A stretch of DNA of 64,000 nucleotides from Achromobacter sp. B7 (GTDB lineage Bacteria; Pseudomonadota; Gammaproteobacteria; Burkholderiales; Burkholderiaceae_B): positions 6,172,553 through 6,236,552 of the forward strand of contig NZ_CP032084.1 in assembly GCF_003600685.1 (NCBI RefSeq), in the 5' to 3' direction. The translations under genes were made by a program, and so were the position numbers. Below the pieces are notes generated by a model. That model was not told where the DNA came from and made no database searches. It saw only the letters and a list, made by a program, of their open reading frames with translations. Each line of letters begins with the position of its first letter. The first letter of the stretch is position 1. Below are positions 44,408-54,030 of this stretch, one piece after another.

Positions 44408-45802
44408 ATGGCTATAGAAAAAAGCATCATGAAATCCAGGGCGAAACACGGCTTGGTTTACCGGTTAAGGGCCCGCTTGGTGGCCGACAATCTGCCCGCC
44501 ACCTTGTGTGCGGCGGCGCTGATGGGGCTGTTCGGCGCCCTGGCAACCGTGGTGTTTCGCGAACTGCTGGGCTGGACGCAAATGTTGCTGGGCGGCGAAG
44601 AGGTTCCGCGCGGCATGGTGTCGCTGGCGCGGGGGCTGGACCCCTGGCAACGGTTCCTGCTGCCCGCTGCGGGGGGCGCCGTCGCCGGTCTCGTCCTGCA
44701 AATGGCTGCCCGGTGGCTGCCAAAGCGGGGCGCAGCCGACTATATGGAAGCCATTTCCATTGGCCGCGGCGTCATTGGCCTGCGCCAGACACTCGCGCGC
44801 AGCCTGTCGTCCATTTTTTCAATCGGCTCCGGGGCGTCGATCGGGCGCGAAGGCCCGATGGTCCAGCTGGCCGCCATGTTTTCATCGCTGACCGGCCGAT
44901 TCCTGCTGCTGCCGCCCCGCCATCTGCGGCTATTGGTCGCCTGTGGGGCCACGGCAGGCATCACGTCCGCCTATAACGCGCCCATTGCGGGCGCCTTGTT
45001 CATATCCGAGATCGTCTTTGGCGTGATTTCGTCCGCCACGCTGGTGCCGCTTGTGGTGTCGTCAGTGGTGGCCAACATCGTCACGCGCCAGATCCTGCAC
45101 TACGACGCTGTCTTCCATATGCCGCATTTTGAATTTGTGTCGGGGTGGGAAGTGATCAATTACCTGGGTCTGGGCGTGGCCGCAGGCCTGGTCGCGCCTC
45201 AATTCCTGCGATTTCTGGATCTGTCGCGCGCCACGTTTTCGCGGCTGCCCTTCCCGCTCTGGCTCCGGATGGCGTTGGGCGGACTGGTGGTCGGTGCCTT
45301 ATCGGTCGTCAACCCCCAGGTCTGGGGCAATGGTTACAGCGTGGTCAACAGCATGCTGCATACGCAATGGGCCTGGCAGGCCGTGGCGGCCATCTTGCTG
45401 ATGAAGATAGTGGCCACGGGCGCCAGCGTGGGGTCGGGCGCGGTCGGCGGCGTGTTCACGCCGACGCTGTTTGTGGGAGCGGCCTTGGGTGCGCTGTATG
45501 CGAGCGGCTTGCAAGCGCTGTTGCCGGCGGGTGATGTGTCGGCAATTTCCAGCTATGCCGTGGTCGGCATGGGGGCGTTGCTGGCCGCCACCACGTACGC
45601 GCCGCTGATGTCGACGCTGATGATTTTTGAGATGACGCTGAGCTATGAAGTGATGCTGCCGCTGATGTTGGCCTGCATTACGGGGTACGTCATTGCACAT
45701 CGGATACGGCCGGAATCGGTGTATGCGAAATCACTGGCGAACAACGAGCGCGCGCAGCGTGCGGTGTGGAAAGTGGCGGCGAAAACTGACGTCGAGAGGT
45801 GA
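44408..45802 (+). CDS. clcB: ClC-family chloride channel/transporter (ClcB-like)
   Basis: The 464-residue protein has the ClC signatures GSGASIGREGP (gating Glu148), SAYNAPIAGALF and GGVFTPTLFVGAALGAL, and about ten membrane helices. It lacks C-terminal CBS domains. The position equivalent to the proton glutamate of E. coli ClcA (Glu203) is isoleucine (SEIVFG), which argues against classic 2:1 chloride/proton exchange. An alternative start is MKSRAKHG at 44429. Confidence 0.9.
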   Translation: MAIEKSIMKSRAKHGLVYRLRARLVADNLPATLCAAALMGLFGALATVVFRELLGWTQMLLGGEEVPRGMVSLARGLDPWQRFLLPAAGGAVAGLVLQMAARWLPKRGAADYMEAISIGRGVIGLRQTLARSLSSIFSIGSGASIGREGPMVQLAAMFSSLTGRFLLLPPRHLRLLVACGATAGITSAYNAPIAGALFISEIVFGVISSATLVPLVVSSVVANIVTRQILHYDAVFHMPHFEFVSGWEVINYLGLGVAAGLVAPQFLRFLDLSRATFSRLPFPLWLRMALGGLVVGALSVVNPQVWGNGYSVVNSMLHTQWAWQAVAAILLMKIVATGASVGSGAVGGVFTPTLFVGAALGALYASGLQALLPAGDVSAISSYAVVGMGALLAATTYAPLMSTLMIFEMTLSYEVMLPLMLACITGYVIAHRIRPESVYAKSLANNERAQRAVWKVAAKTDVER

Positions 45803-45923
45803 CGCCTAAAGGTGAAATTTGGCAAGAGGTATTGAAAGGAAAGCTGAGTGAATAACATGAGCAAAAGCTCATATTGTTCAGTCAGACCTTCGATTGCCTT
45901 GTCTGTCATGCGTCGGCAGCACT

Positions 45924-46569
45924 TCATGGATCAATGCGTTCCCCGTTTACGCGGATCACCGGACTGCGCTTCTCACCGAAGCCGCACAACTTATCGATTT
46001 CCTTGGGGAACAGCGTGTACGGCACGTTGTACTGGATGAAGGCCTCGACGCTGTCCGGAAATGCGTTGATGAGCAGCCAGCCCAGCCAGAGCGGGATGGT
46101 GAGGGGAGCCTTGAACATTCCATAGGGCTTCGCCAGCCGGCGTCGTAACCCTGCATACCAGTCCCGGTATGGTTGCAGGGTCTCTTGCCAGCGGCTTTGT
46201 CGCGGCGGCAGCGGCGCGGGCTTGGGCAGGCCTTCAGGACCTCGTTCCATGAAGATTTGCAAATAGGACCAAAGGGCCTTGGCCGAACGGTCGCCGTCAA
46301 ACATGCCAAGATTGCCGCATGCCGCACAGATTTCTGTCGGCGGGTCCATGCTGTAGTCCACGCCAAAAAGGTACAGCTGTGTCGCGCCACAGCCGGCGAT
46401 AGTTAAAAGCCCTGGTTATTGCCAGCACGTCTTTTTCAAGAGTTTCGCTGTGTGCTCCGTTTAGCCAAAGCCAAGGGCGTGCCCCCTGTTGTAGCTTGGC
46501 CCAGCACATGTCAGGCAGCGGATTCACCACTTGACGCGACCAATGGGGTTGGTCGGGCAACGTGTTCAT
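45924..46569 (-). pseudogene. Unrecognised gene broken by an apparent one-base frameshift
   Basis: Two overlapping minus-strand frames look like halves of one gene. The first (46569 to about 46370) reads MNTLPDQPHWSRQVVNPLPD and continues to WRDTAVPF. The second continues as GVDYSMDPPTEICAACGNLGMFDGDRS and ends at 45924 with VIRVNGERIDP. Removing one base from the five-base T run (plus-strand A run 46365-46369) joins them into about 214 residues. I do not recognise the family with confidence. One hydrophobic stretch (FKAPLTIPLWLGWLLINAF) is present. It sits alone between clcB and mnmE. Sequencing error is an alternative. Confidence 0.6.
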
Positions 46570-46876
46570 CAGGTCGCTCTCGGGGGGCTTGCAGCCTTGA
46601 ACGTAGCCTTGAGTAACCGCCGGATGGTGGGGTTGTGGGCAAGTCAGATGGTGAGGGCATGGCGTGCTCTTGGGGACGACCCACTTTGGTAGTCGTCGAT
46701 GGCGTCAATTAGCGATGACCACTTTTAGAAGAAACTGCCAGACCCGGTAAATAAGAACAGTCCGATAAGCGCGTGAGATAGATCCTGTTTTCTTGACGAG
46801 GCGTAGGGACGCGCATCGAGGAGCAGATCGTGAAAGCTATCTGCTATATGGCCTTTCAAATCAGACCCTTGTCCGG
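46570..46876. other. Spacer between broken gene and mnmE
   Basis: About 307 bp without a convincing gene. The frame of the broken gene stays open for some distance upstream of 46569, and a 65-codon minus-strand frame (46708-46511) overlaps it, so the 5' end of the broken gene may lie here in a further disrupted form. No terminator for mnmE was seen. Confidence 0.5.
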
Positions 46877-48229
46877 TTACTTACCGATGCAAAAGCTGGA
46901 GAAAATCTCGCCCAGCAAATCATCGCTGGTGAATTTTCCGGTGATGCTGGTCAGGCTTTCATGCGCCAGCCGCAGCTCTTCCGCAAACAGGTCCAGCACC
47001 CGGTCGTCCTGACCCGCGTGTTCGCCGGCCAATTCCAAATGTTCAGCCGCCTGTTGCAAGGCGTGCAGGTGACGTTCGCGCGCCAGCCAGGGTGATTCGG
47101 CGCCGGGGTTCCAGCCTGCGATGTTCAAGAGTTCGGCGCGCAGCGCGTCCAGGCCGGCCCCGCGCTTGGCGGAGATACCCAGTTCGCCCGCGCCCGGCGT
47201 GAACGCTGTGGATAACAGGTCCACCTTGTTGAACACCTTCAACACCGGGGTACGGGGCGGCAGGCGCGCGGTGATCTGCGCGTCCAGTTCATCGCCCGGC
47301 TGCGTTGCATCCTGCAGATGCAAAATAACGTCAGCCCGTTCGATTTCCTGCCAGGTGCGCGCGATGCCGATGCTCTCAACCGTGTCCTCGGTTTCGCGCA
47401 ATCCGGCCGTGTCCACAATGTGCAATGGCACGCCGTCGATATGGATTTCCTGCACCACTTTGTCGCGTGTCGTGCCCGCAATGGGAGTGACGATGGCGAT
47501 GTCGTCGCCTGCCAGCGCGTTGAGCAGGCTTGATTTACCGACGTTGGGTTGGCCGGCCAGCACCACATGCAGGCCCTCGCGCAGGATGACGCCCTGGCGG
47601 GCTTGCGCGATCAGTTTGGACAGGTCCGCCGTCAGCGCGTCCAAGGTGGGACGCGCCTGATACTTTTCAAGGAAGTCGATTTCTTCTTCAGGGAAATCCA
47701 GCGTCGCCTCGACCAGCATGCGCAGGTGAATGATGCGGTCGGACAGGTCGTTCACGCGCGATGAAAATTCGCCGGACAACGACGCCATGGCGCCTCGCGC
47801 CGCCGCCACGGAAGACGCATCGATCAGGTCCGCCACGGCTTCGGCCTGCGCCAGATCCATGCGGTCGTTCAGAAAGGCGCGACGCGTGAATTCACCGGGT
47901 TCGGCCAGGCGCACGCCCAGGTCGCGCCCGGCCGCCAGGCAGCTTTCCAGCACGCGCCGCAACACGGCGGGGCCACCGTGGCCTTGCAGCTCAAGCACGT
48001 CTTCACCGGTATAGGAATGCGGTGCGCGAAAGTAGAGGGCGATGCCTTCGTCCAGCAGTTCGCCGTCGATGGATTTGAACGGCAGATAGTGCGCGTGGCG
48101 CGGCGTGAGTTCGCGTTGGAAAACGCGCCGCACCAATTCGGACAGGTCCGCACCAGAAACGCGCACGACGCCGATGCCACCTCTTCCGGGGGCGGTGGCA
48201 ATGGCGGCAATAGGGGCGTAAGCGGACAT
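46877..48229 (-). CDS. mnmE: tRNA uridine-5-carboxymethylaminomethyl modification GTPase MnmE
   Basis: MnmE (TrmE) acts with MnmG on tRNA wobble uridine. Starting at [20 protein letters not shown] gives 450 residues, the family start. It has the tetrahydrofolate-binding N-domain, the G-domain motifs [22 protein letters not shown] and NKVD, and the C-terminal catalytic cysteine motif CIGK at the very end. It is often found near yidC and rpmH; here it is 12.7 kb away, separated by transporter operons. Confidence 0.97.
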   Translation of the reverse strand: MSAYAPIAAIATAPGRGGIGVVRVSGADLSELVRRVFQRELTPRHAHYLPFKSIDGELLDEGIALYFRAPHSYTGEDVLELQGHGGPAVLRRVLESCLAAGRDLGVRLAEPGEFTRRAFLNDRMDLAQAEAVADLIDASSVAAARGAMASLSGEFSSRVNDLSDRIIHLRMLVEATLDFPEEEIDFLEKYQARPTLDALTADLSKLIAQARQGVILREGLHVVLAGQPNVGKSSLLNALAGDDIAIVTPIAGTTRDKVVQEIHIDGVPLHIVDTAGLRETEDTVESIGIARTWQEIERADVILHLQDATQPGDELDAQITARLPPRTPVLKVFNKVDLLSTAFTPGAGELGISAKRGAGLDALRAELLNIAGWNPGAESPWLARERHLHALQQAAEHLELAGEHAGQDDRVLDLFAEELRLAHESLTSITGKFTSDDLLGEIFSSFCIGK

Positions 48230-48344
48230 ATCTGAGAGGCGGGGAAGCGAGAACAATAGGGGAATATAACTGTTGCGCGGCTCCTTGTTTGCTGGTTAAT
48301 GTGGCCCCGAGGTTCAAAACCCGAAACAACTCTGGGAGATCACG

Positions 48345-49931
48345 ATGGCATCTCGGTTTTCGCGTGTCTTGGCCTGCGGCTCGGCCGCGGTGATGTTGGC
48401 CTTTGGCACATTTAGTTCCGCTATGGCTCGCGATCTGGTGATCGCTTTGAAGACCGAGCCCTCATCGATGGATCCGCAGTACCACGCGTTGACGCCCAAC
48501 ACGCAAATCTCCCAAACCATCTTCGACACCCTGGTTGCTACCGACGCCCAGTTGAAACCGAAGGCCGCGTTGGCCGAATCGTGGACGGTCGACGGCAAGG
48601 TTTGGACGTTCAAGCTGCGTCCCAACGTCAAGTTTTCGGACGGCACGCCGTTCACCGCGGAAGACGTCGTATTTACCTACGACCGAGTCCCCAAAGTACC
48701 CAACAGCCCCTCGCCCTTCACGCTGTATCTTGGCTCGGTGGCGAAGACCGAAGCGGTCGATCCCATGACCGTACGCATCACCACGAAGGAAGTCGCGCCC
48801 AACCTGCTGGTGAACCTTGCGCAGTTGCCCATCATGTCGAAAAAGGCCGCGTCGGGCCCGGCGGCTGAAGGCAAGACCACCACCGAATTGAATAGCGGCG
48901 ATGGCCTGGTGGGCACGGGTCCGTACAAGTTCGTGTCATGGAAACGCGGCGCCGAATTCGTGCTGGCGCGCAATGAGAATTACTGGGGCAAGAAGCCGGA
49001 GTGGGACCGTGTGGTGTATCGCCCGATCAGCAATGCCGCCGCGCGCGTGGCCGCATTGCTTGCCGGCGACGTCGACATGATCGAGGACCCCCCCACCGAC
49101 GATCTGCCCAAGCTCAAGGCGGACAAAAAGCTCTTTGTGGAAGAGACGCCGTCGGTGCGCGTCGTGTACGTGGCGCTGGACCAGTACGCCGAGCCGTCAC
49201 CCGGTATCCAGGGCACCGATAAGAACCCCATGAAAGACAAGCGCGTGCGTGAAGCGCTGTCGCTGGCCATCAATCGCGATGCCCTGGTGGAACGCGTTAT
49301 GGGGGGCGTGGCGCTGCCCGCCGGCAACCTGCTGCCCTACCCCATGTTCGGCTCCAGCAAAGAGCATTCGAAGGCACCCAAGGCCGATGTGGAAAAGGCC
49401 AAGGCCCTGCTTAAGGAAGCCGGTTATCCCAACGGCTTTTCGATCACGCTGGGGTCGCCGTCGGGCCGCTACGTGAACGATTCGAAGGTGGCGCAAGCCA
49501 TCGCATCGATGTGGACGCGCATCGGCGTGAAGACCAGCGTGGACGCGATGGCGCCGCCGGTGTTCTTCAAGAATCGCGACAGCTATCAGTTCTCGGCGTA
49601 TCTGGCAGGGTGGTCCGTGACCAGCGGTGAAATGTCCAACGCGCTGACGTCCTTGCTGGTCACGCGCAACCCGGAAGCGGGTCTGGGCACGACCAACCGC
49701 AGCCGCTATTCCAATCCCAAGATGGACGAGCTGGTCAAGGAAGCGTCTTCCACCATGGATGAGGCCAAGCGCGCCGAGTTGCTGTCCAAGGCCAGCAACA
49801 TGGCCATGGACGATTACGCCATGCTGCCGGTGCACTTTGAACTGTCGGTATGGGCGATGAAGGGCGACATCCGCTACCAGGGCCGCCCCGACCAGGTCAC
49901 GCTTGCGCAGTTCGCAACCCTGAAGAAGTAA
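48345..49931 (+). CDS. Peptide-type ABC transporter substrate-binding protein
   Basis: The 528-residue protein has a Sec signal peptide (cleavage near SAMA-R) and the SBP family 5 fold: LVIALKTEPSSMDPQYH, ALAESWTVDGKVWTFKLRPNVKFSDGTPFTAEDVVFTYDR and REALSLAINRDALVERV. Such proteins bind oligopeptides, dipeptides, opines or nickel. It is the first gene of a five-gene ABC operon with a downstream M20 amidohydrolase, which favours an N-acyl or peptide-like ligand. Confidence 0.93.
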   Translation: MASRFSRVLACGSAAVMLAFGTFSSAMARDLVIALKTEPSSMDPQYHALTPNTQISQTIFDTLVATDAQLKPKAALAESWTVDGKVWTFKLRPNVKFSDGTPFTAEDVVFTYDRVPKVPNSPSPFTLYLGSVAKTEAVDPMTVRITTKEVAPNLLVNLAQLPIMSKKAASGPAAEGKTTTELNSGDGLVGTGPYKFVSWKRGAEFVLARNENYWGKKPEWDRVVYRPISNAAARVAALLAGDVDMIEDPPTDDLPKLKADKKLFVEETPSVRVVYVALDQYAEPSPGIQGTDKNPMKDKRVREALSLAINRDALVERVMGGVALPAGNLLPYPMFGSSKEHSKAPKADVEKAKALLKEAGYPNGFSITLGSPSGRYVNDSKVAQAIASMWTRIGVKTSVDAMAPPVFFKNRDSYQFSAYLAGWSVTSGEMSNALTSLLVTRNPEAGLGTTNRSRYSNPKMDELVKEASSTMDEAKRAELLSKASNMAMDDYAMLPVHFELSVWAMKGDIRYQGRPDQVTLAQFATLKK

Positions 49932-49953
49932 CGCGCTACGCGGGCGGTCTCCA

Positions 49954-50928
49954 GTGCTGGCAACAATCGTAAGAAGACTGCTGCAAACCATCGTCGTCAT
50001 GCTGGTCATGTCGGCGTTGGTCTTTGCGGGCATCTACATGGTGGGCGACCCGGTCTCGATGCTGGCCAGCCCGGAAGCCACCGAGGCGCAGCGCGCCGCC
50101 ATCAGCGCATCGCTGGGTTTGGATCTGCCGCTGTGGCGGCAATATCTGATCTTCATGGGCCAGGCGGTGCGCGGTGATTTCGGCAACAGCTTTCTGACGG
50201 GCGAGCCCGCCATGCACCTCATCCTTGAGCGCATGCCGGCCACCGTGGAACTGGCCTGTGTGGCAATGCTGCTGTCCGTGCTGATCGGCGTGCCGCTGGG
50301 CATCCTGGCGGGCTTGAAGCCGCAAGCGCCCGGCTCGCGCGCCATCATGACGGGGTCGGTGCTGGGCTTTTCCTTGCCCAACTTCTGGGTCGGCCTGATG
50401 CTCATCATGGTGTTCGCCGTGATGCTGGGGTGGGTGCCTGCGGGTGGGCGCGGCAAGACCGTCAGCATCGGCTCGTTGCAGCTTAGCGTGTTGACCTTAA
50501 GCGGGTGGATGAGCCTGGCGCTGCCCGCCGCAACGATCGCCATCGCCAAGTGCGCCATGATCATCCGCGTGACGCGGGCCGCCACGCGTGAAGCGCTGCC
50601 GATGGACTACATCAAGTTCGCGCGCGCCAAGGGCCTGTCGGAAAGACGCGTGCTGGGCGTGCATCTGTTAAAGAACATCCTGATCCCCGTCGTGACCGTC
50701 GCAGGCCTGGAATTTGGCCAGGTGATGGCGTTTGCCGTGGTCACCGAAACGGTCTTTTCGTGGCCCGGCATGGGCAAGCTGCTGATCGATTCCATCATCA
50801 ACCTGGACCGCCCCGTGGTCGTGGCCTACCTGCTCTTGATCGTGTTCTTTCTGGTCATGTTGAACCTGGTGGTGGACATCATCTACACGGTGCTGGACCC
50901 CCGCGTACGCTTGGATAGCCGCCGATGA
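49954..50928 (+). CDS. ABC transporter permease (DppB type)
   Basis: The 324-residue membrane protein starts at GTG and has six predicted membrane segments. The cytoplasmic EAA-type loop is recognisable (RVTRAATREALPMDYIKFARAKGLSERRVLGVHLLKN). It is the first of two permeases of the peptide-type importer and overlaps the next gene by 4 bp (ATGA). Confidence 0.93.
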   Translation: MLATIVRRLLQTIVVMLVMSALVFAGIYMVGDPVSMLASPEATEAQRAAISASLGLDLPLWRQYLIFMGQAVRGDFGNSFLTGEPAMHLILERMPATVELACVAMLLSVLIGVPLGILAGLKPQAPGSRAIMTGSVLGFSLPNFWVGLMLIMVFAVMLGWVPAGGRGKTVSIGSLQLSVLTLSGWMSLALPAATIAIAKCAMIIRVTRAATREALPMDYIKFARAKGLSERRVLGVHLLKNILIPVVTVAGLEFGQVMAFAVVTETVFSWPGMGKLLIDSIINLDRPVVVAYLLLIVFFLVMLNLVVDIIYTVLDPRVRLDSRR

Positions 50929-51854
50929 ATAGTCCCGTCAGCCCCGCCAGCCCGGCCGTGCCCATCGCTGCCAAAAAAGAACAAACGCCCTGGCGCCGCT
51001 TCGTCTCTGATTTTTTCGCCAGCAAGCTTGCCACCCTGGGCCTGGTGATGCTGCTGGTCATCGTCGGCGCGGCGGTGTTGGCGCCGTGGATCGCGCCGCA
51101 GAACCCGTACGACCTGGCATCGCTGGACATCATGGATTCCAAGCTCGAGCCCGGCAGCGAAAGCAGTGACGGGTCCATGCATCACTGGCTGGGCACGGAT
51201 GGCCAAGCGCGAGACTTGCTGTCGGCCATCCTGTACGGCATGCGCACCAGCTTGATGGTGGCCACGATCTCGGTGCTGGCAGCGTTTGGCATCGGTGCCA
51301 CGGTGGGCCTGATCGCCGCCTATTTTGGCGGCCGCATCGATGCGTTGCTCATGCGGATTGTGGATATCCAGTTGTCCTTCCCCGCCATCCTCGTTGCGCT
51401 GATGCTGTTGGCGATTCTGGGCAAGGGTGTGGATAAGGTGATCATCGCGCTGATTGTTGTGCAGTGGGCGTACTTCGCGCGCGCCGCGCGCGGCGCGGCG
51501 CTGGTGGAACGCGGCAAGGAATATGTGGAAGCGGCGCGCTGCATGTCCTTGTCGTGGGGCCGCGTGCTGTTTCGCCATGTGCTGCCCAACTGCATGCCTC
51601 CCCTGATCGTCATCGCCACCATCGACCTGGCGCACGCCATCGCGCTGGAAGCCACGTTGTCGTTCCTGGGCGTGGGCGTGCCGGTAACCGAGCCGTCGTT
51701 GGGCATGCTGATCTATAACGGCTTTGAATACCTGTTGTCCGGCCAGTACTGGATATCGTTTTTTCCCGGCATCGCGCTGGCGCTGGCCATCATCGCCATC
51801 AACCTGGTGGGCGACCACCTGCGCGACGTGCTTAACCCGCGTCACGCAAATTAA
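50925..51854 (+). CDS. ABC transporter permease (DppC type)
   Basis: The 309-residue protein has the N-terminal OppC-like segment, six membrane helices, a periplasmic stretch ending in HHWLGTDGQARDLLS and the EAA-type loop (ARGAALVERGKEYVEAARCMSLSWGRVLFRHVLPN). It is the second permease of the importer and lies 11 bp before the first ATPase gene. Confidence 0.94.
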   Translation: MNSPVSPASPAVPIAAKKEQTPWRRFVSDFFASKLATLGLVMLLVIVGAAVLAPWIAPQNPYDLASLDIMDSKLEPGSESSDGSMHHWLGTDGQARDLLSAILYGMRTSLMVATISVLAAFGIGATVGLIAAYFGGRIDALLMRIVDIQLSFPAILVALMLLAILGKGVDKVIIALIVVQWAYFARAARGAALVERGKEYVEAARCMSLSWGRVLFRHVLPNCMPPLIVIATIDLAHAIALEATLSFLGVGVPVTEPSLGMLIYNGFEYLLSGQYWISFFPGIALALAIIAINLVGDHLRDVLNPRHAN

Positions 51855-51865
51855 GGGCGAACGCG

Positions 51866-52876
51866 ATGCAGACAAACGCCGTGCAATCGCCCCTGGCCGT
51901 GGCCCGGCCTGTACTTGAGGTCCAGGGACTTAAAACGCATTTCTTCACGCGCAATGGCGTGGTGAAAGCCGTTGACGGCGTGGACCTGACCTTGGCTGAA
52001 GGTGAGATCCTGGGGCTGGTCGGCGAATCGGGATCGGGCAAGAGCATCACGGGCTTCTCGTTGATGGGCCTGCTGGATGAGCCCGGCCGCATCGTTGAAG
52101 GCCACCTGCGCCTGAATGGGGAAGACCTGCGCGGCGCGACGCCCGCGCGCTGGCGTCAACTGCGCGGCGAAGAGATCGCAATGATCTTCCAAGACCCGAT
52201 GATGACGCTGAACCCCGTTCTGCGCGTGGATACGCAAATGATCGAGGCCGTGCGCGCACATCACAACGTGTCGCGCGAGCAGGCGCGCGCGCGGGCCTTG
52301 CAGACGCTGACGATGGTGGGCATTCCGTCGCCGCAAGAGCGCCTGCGCGCCTATCCGCATCAGTTGTCGGGCGGCATGCGCCAGCGTGTCGCGATCGCCA
52401 TCGCGCTGCTTAATTCCCCGCGCCTGATCATCGCCGACGAGCCCACCACCGCGCTGGACGTCACCATTCAGGGGCAGATTCTTTTTGAAGTGCAGAAGCT
52501 GTGCCGCGAGACCGGCACCGGCCTGATCTGGATTACGCACGACCTGGCGGTGGTGGCCGGCCTGGCGGACCGCGTGTCGGTGATGTACGCGGGGCGCGTC
52601 GTGGAAACTGGCAGCACGCACGACGTCATCACGCATCCCATGCATCCGTACACGCATGGCTTGATCGCATCCATCCCCACGCCGGAATCGCGTGGCAAGC
52701 CGTTGGTGCCGATTCCTGGCATGACCCCCTCGCTGTTGAACCTGCCACAAGGCTGTGCGTTCCGGGGGCGCTGTCCGCGCGCTACCGACGCCTGTCTGAT
52801 CGAACCGCAGCCCGCTGAAGTTCGCCCGGCGCAATGGGTGCGCTGCTGGCATGCCGGAGACCCAGACCCCAAATGA
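51866..52876 (+). CDS. ABC transporter ATPase (DppD type)
   Basis: The 336-residue protein has Walker [10 protein letters not shown]-loop [11 protein letters not shown], signature LSGGMRQRV, Walker [13 protein letters not shown] and the switch histidine (WITHD). The C-terminal oligopeptide-type extension contains [14 protein letters not shown]. It works with the DppF-type partner, whose start codon overlaps its stop (ATGA). Confidence 0.95.
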   Translation: MQTNAVQSPLAVARPVLEVQGLKTHFFTRNGVVKAVDGVDLTLAEGEILGLVGESGSGKSITGFSLMGLLDEPGRIVEGHLRLNGEDLRGATPARWRQLRGEEIAMIFQDPMMTLNPVLRVDTQMIEAVRAHHNVSREQARARALQTLTMVGIPSPQERLRAYPHQLSGGMRQRVAIAIALLNSPRLIIADEPTTALDVTIQGQILFEVQKLCRETGTGLIWITHDLAVVAGLADRVSVMYAGRVVETGSTHDVITHPMHPYTHGLIASIPTPESRGKPLVPIPGMTPSLLNLPQGCAFRGRCPRATDACLIEPQPAEVRPAQWVRCWHAGDPDPK

Positions 52877-53892
52877 GCGAAGCACAACGCGACGCCGCCA
52901 CCCCCATCCTGTCCCTGCGCGACGTGGCGCTGCGCTTTGTGCAGCCCGTGGACCTGGCCGGCCGCATCGCCAACCTGCTGGGCGCGGGCTTGAAGACGCA
53001 AGTGGTGCATGCCGTGGCCGGCGTGGACCTGGACGTGCAGCCGGGTGAAGTCATCGGCATTGTGGGGGAGTCGGGCTGCGGGAAATCCACGCTGGGCCGT
53101 GTCGTGTCCGGCATTTTGCCGCCCACTTCCGGCGACGTGCACTATCAGGGCAAAGCCGTGAAGTCCATGACGGGCACACAGCGGCGCGCCTACGAGCTTG
53201 GCGTGCAGATGATTTTCCAAGACCCCTACGCATCACTTAACCCACGCATGCGCGTGCGCGAGATCATCGGCGAGGCGCCCGTTGCGCACGGCTTGATTCG
53301 ATCCCGCGACAAGGCCGACTACGTGGCGGGATTGATGCGGCAGGTGGGCTTGGACCCATCCTTCGCGCAACGCTATCCGCATCAGTTTTCGGGCGGGCAG
53401 CGCCAGCGTATCGGGATTGCGCGGGCGCTGGCCTTAAAGCCATCCGTGATCGTGTGCGACGAAGCCGTCGCGGCGCTGGACGTGTCCATCCAGGCACAGG
53501 TGCTGAACCTGTTTGAACAGCTGCGCGATGACCTGGATTTGACGTATCTGTTCATCAGCCACAACCTGAGCGTCGTCAGTCACATCTCGGACCGCGTGGC
53601 CATCATGTATCTGGGCCGCGTGGTCGAGCTTGCCCCGACCGACACCGTTTTTCAACGCGCCAATCATCCGTACACGCAGGCCCTGTTGAAGGAGCTGCCG
53701 ACGTTGACGCCCGGGCGGCGCACATATCAGCCGATCAAGGGCGAGCTGCCGTCGCCGCTGGATCCGCCCAGCGGTTGCGCGTTTCATCCGCGTTGCCCGC
53801 ATGCGATGCCGCGCTGCAAAGAAGAGCGGCCCCTGTTGCGCGAGATATCGCCGGGCCAGTACAGCGCCTGTCACTTGAACGATATGGCCTAG
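52873..53892 (+). CDS. ABC transporter ATPase (DppF type)
   Basis: Starting at [22 protein letters not shown] gives 339 residues. It has Walker [10 protein letters not shown]-loop [13 protein letters not shown], signature [10 protein letters not shown] and the switch region [12 protein letters not shown]. The Walker B reads [12 protein letters not shown], with Ala where most relatives have Pro after the catalytic Glu, a tolerated change. The C-terminal [14 protein letters not shown] cysteine pattern is present. An upstream ATG at 52834 is inside the preceding gene and was not used. Confidence 0.94.
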   Translation: MSEAQRDAATPILSLRDVALRFVQPVDLAGRIANLLGAGLKTQVVHAVAGVDLDVQPGEVIGIVGESGCGKSTLGRVVSGILPPTSGDVHYQGKAVKSMTGTQRRAYELGVQMIFQDPYASLNPRMRVREIIGEAPVAHGLIRSRDKADYVAGLMRQVGLDPSFAQRYPHQFSGGQRQRIGIARALALKPSVIVCDEAVAALDVSIQAQVLNLFEQLRDDLDLTYLFISHNLSVVSHISDRVAIMYLGRVVELAPTDTVFQRANHPYTQALLKELPTLTPGRRTYQPIKGELPSPLDPPSGCAFHPRCPHAMPRCKEERPLLREISPGQYSACHLNDMA

Positions 53893-54030
53893 CCCACATG
53901 CATGGCCGTACTGGACGTGAACGAGGCGAAGCGCGAGAATCCTTCAATGAAAACGCGTGTTTGCATTGCGCGCCCGCGATTGAGCGATTGAAAGCCGTAT
54001 CTGAATCTCCTAATTCCTAATTCCAACGCC

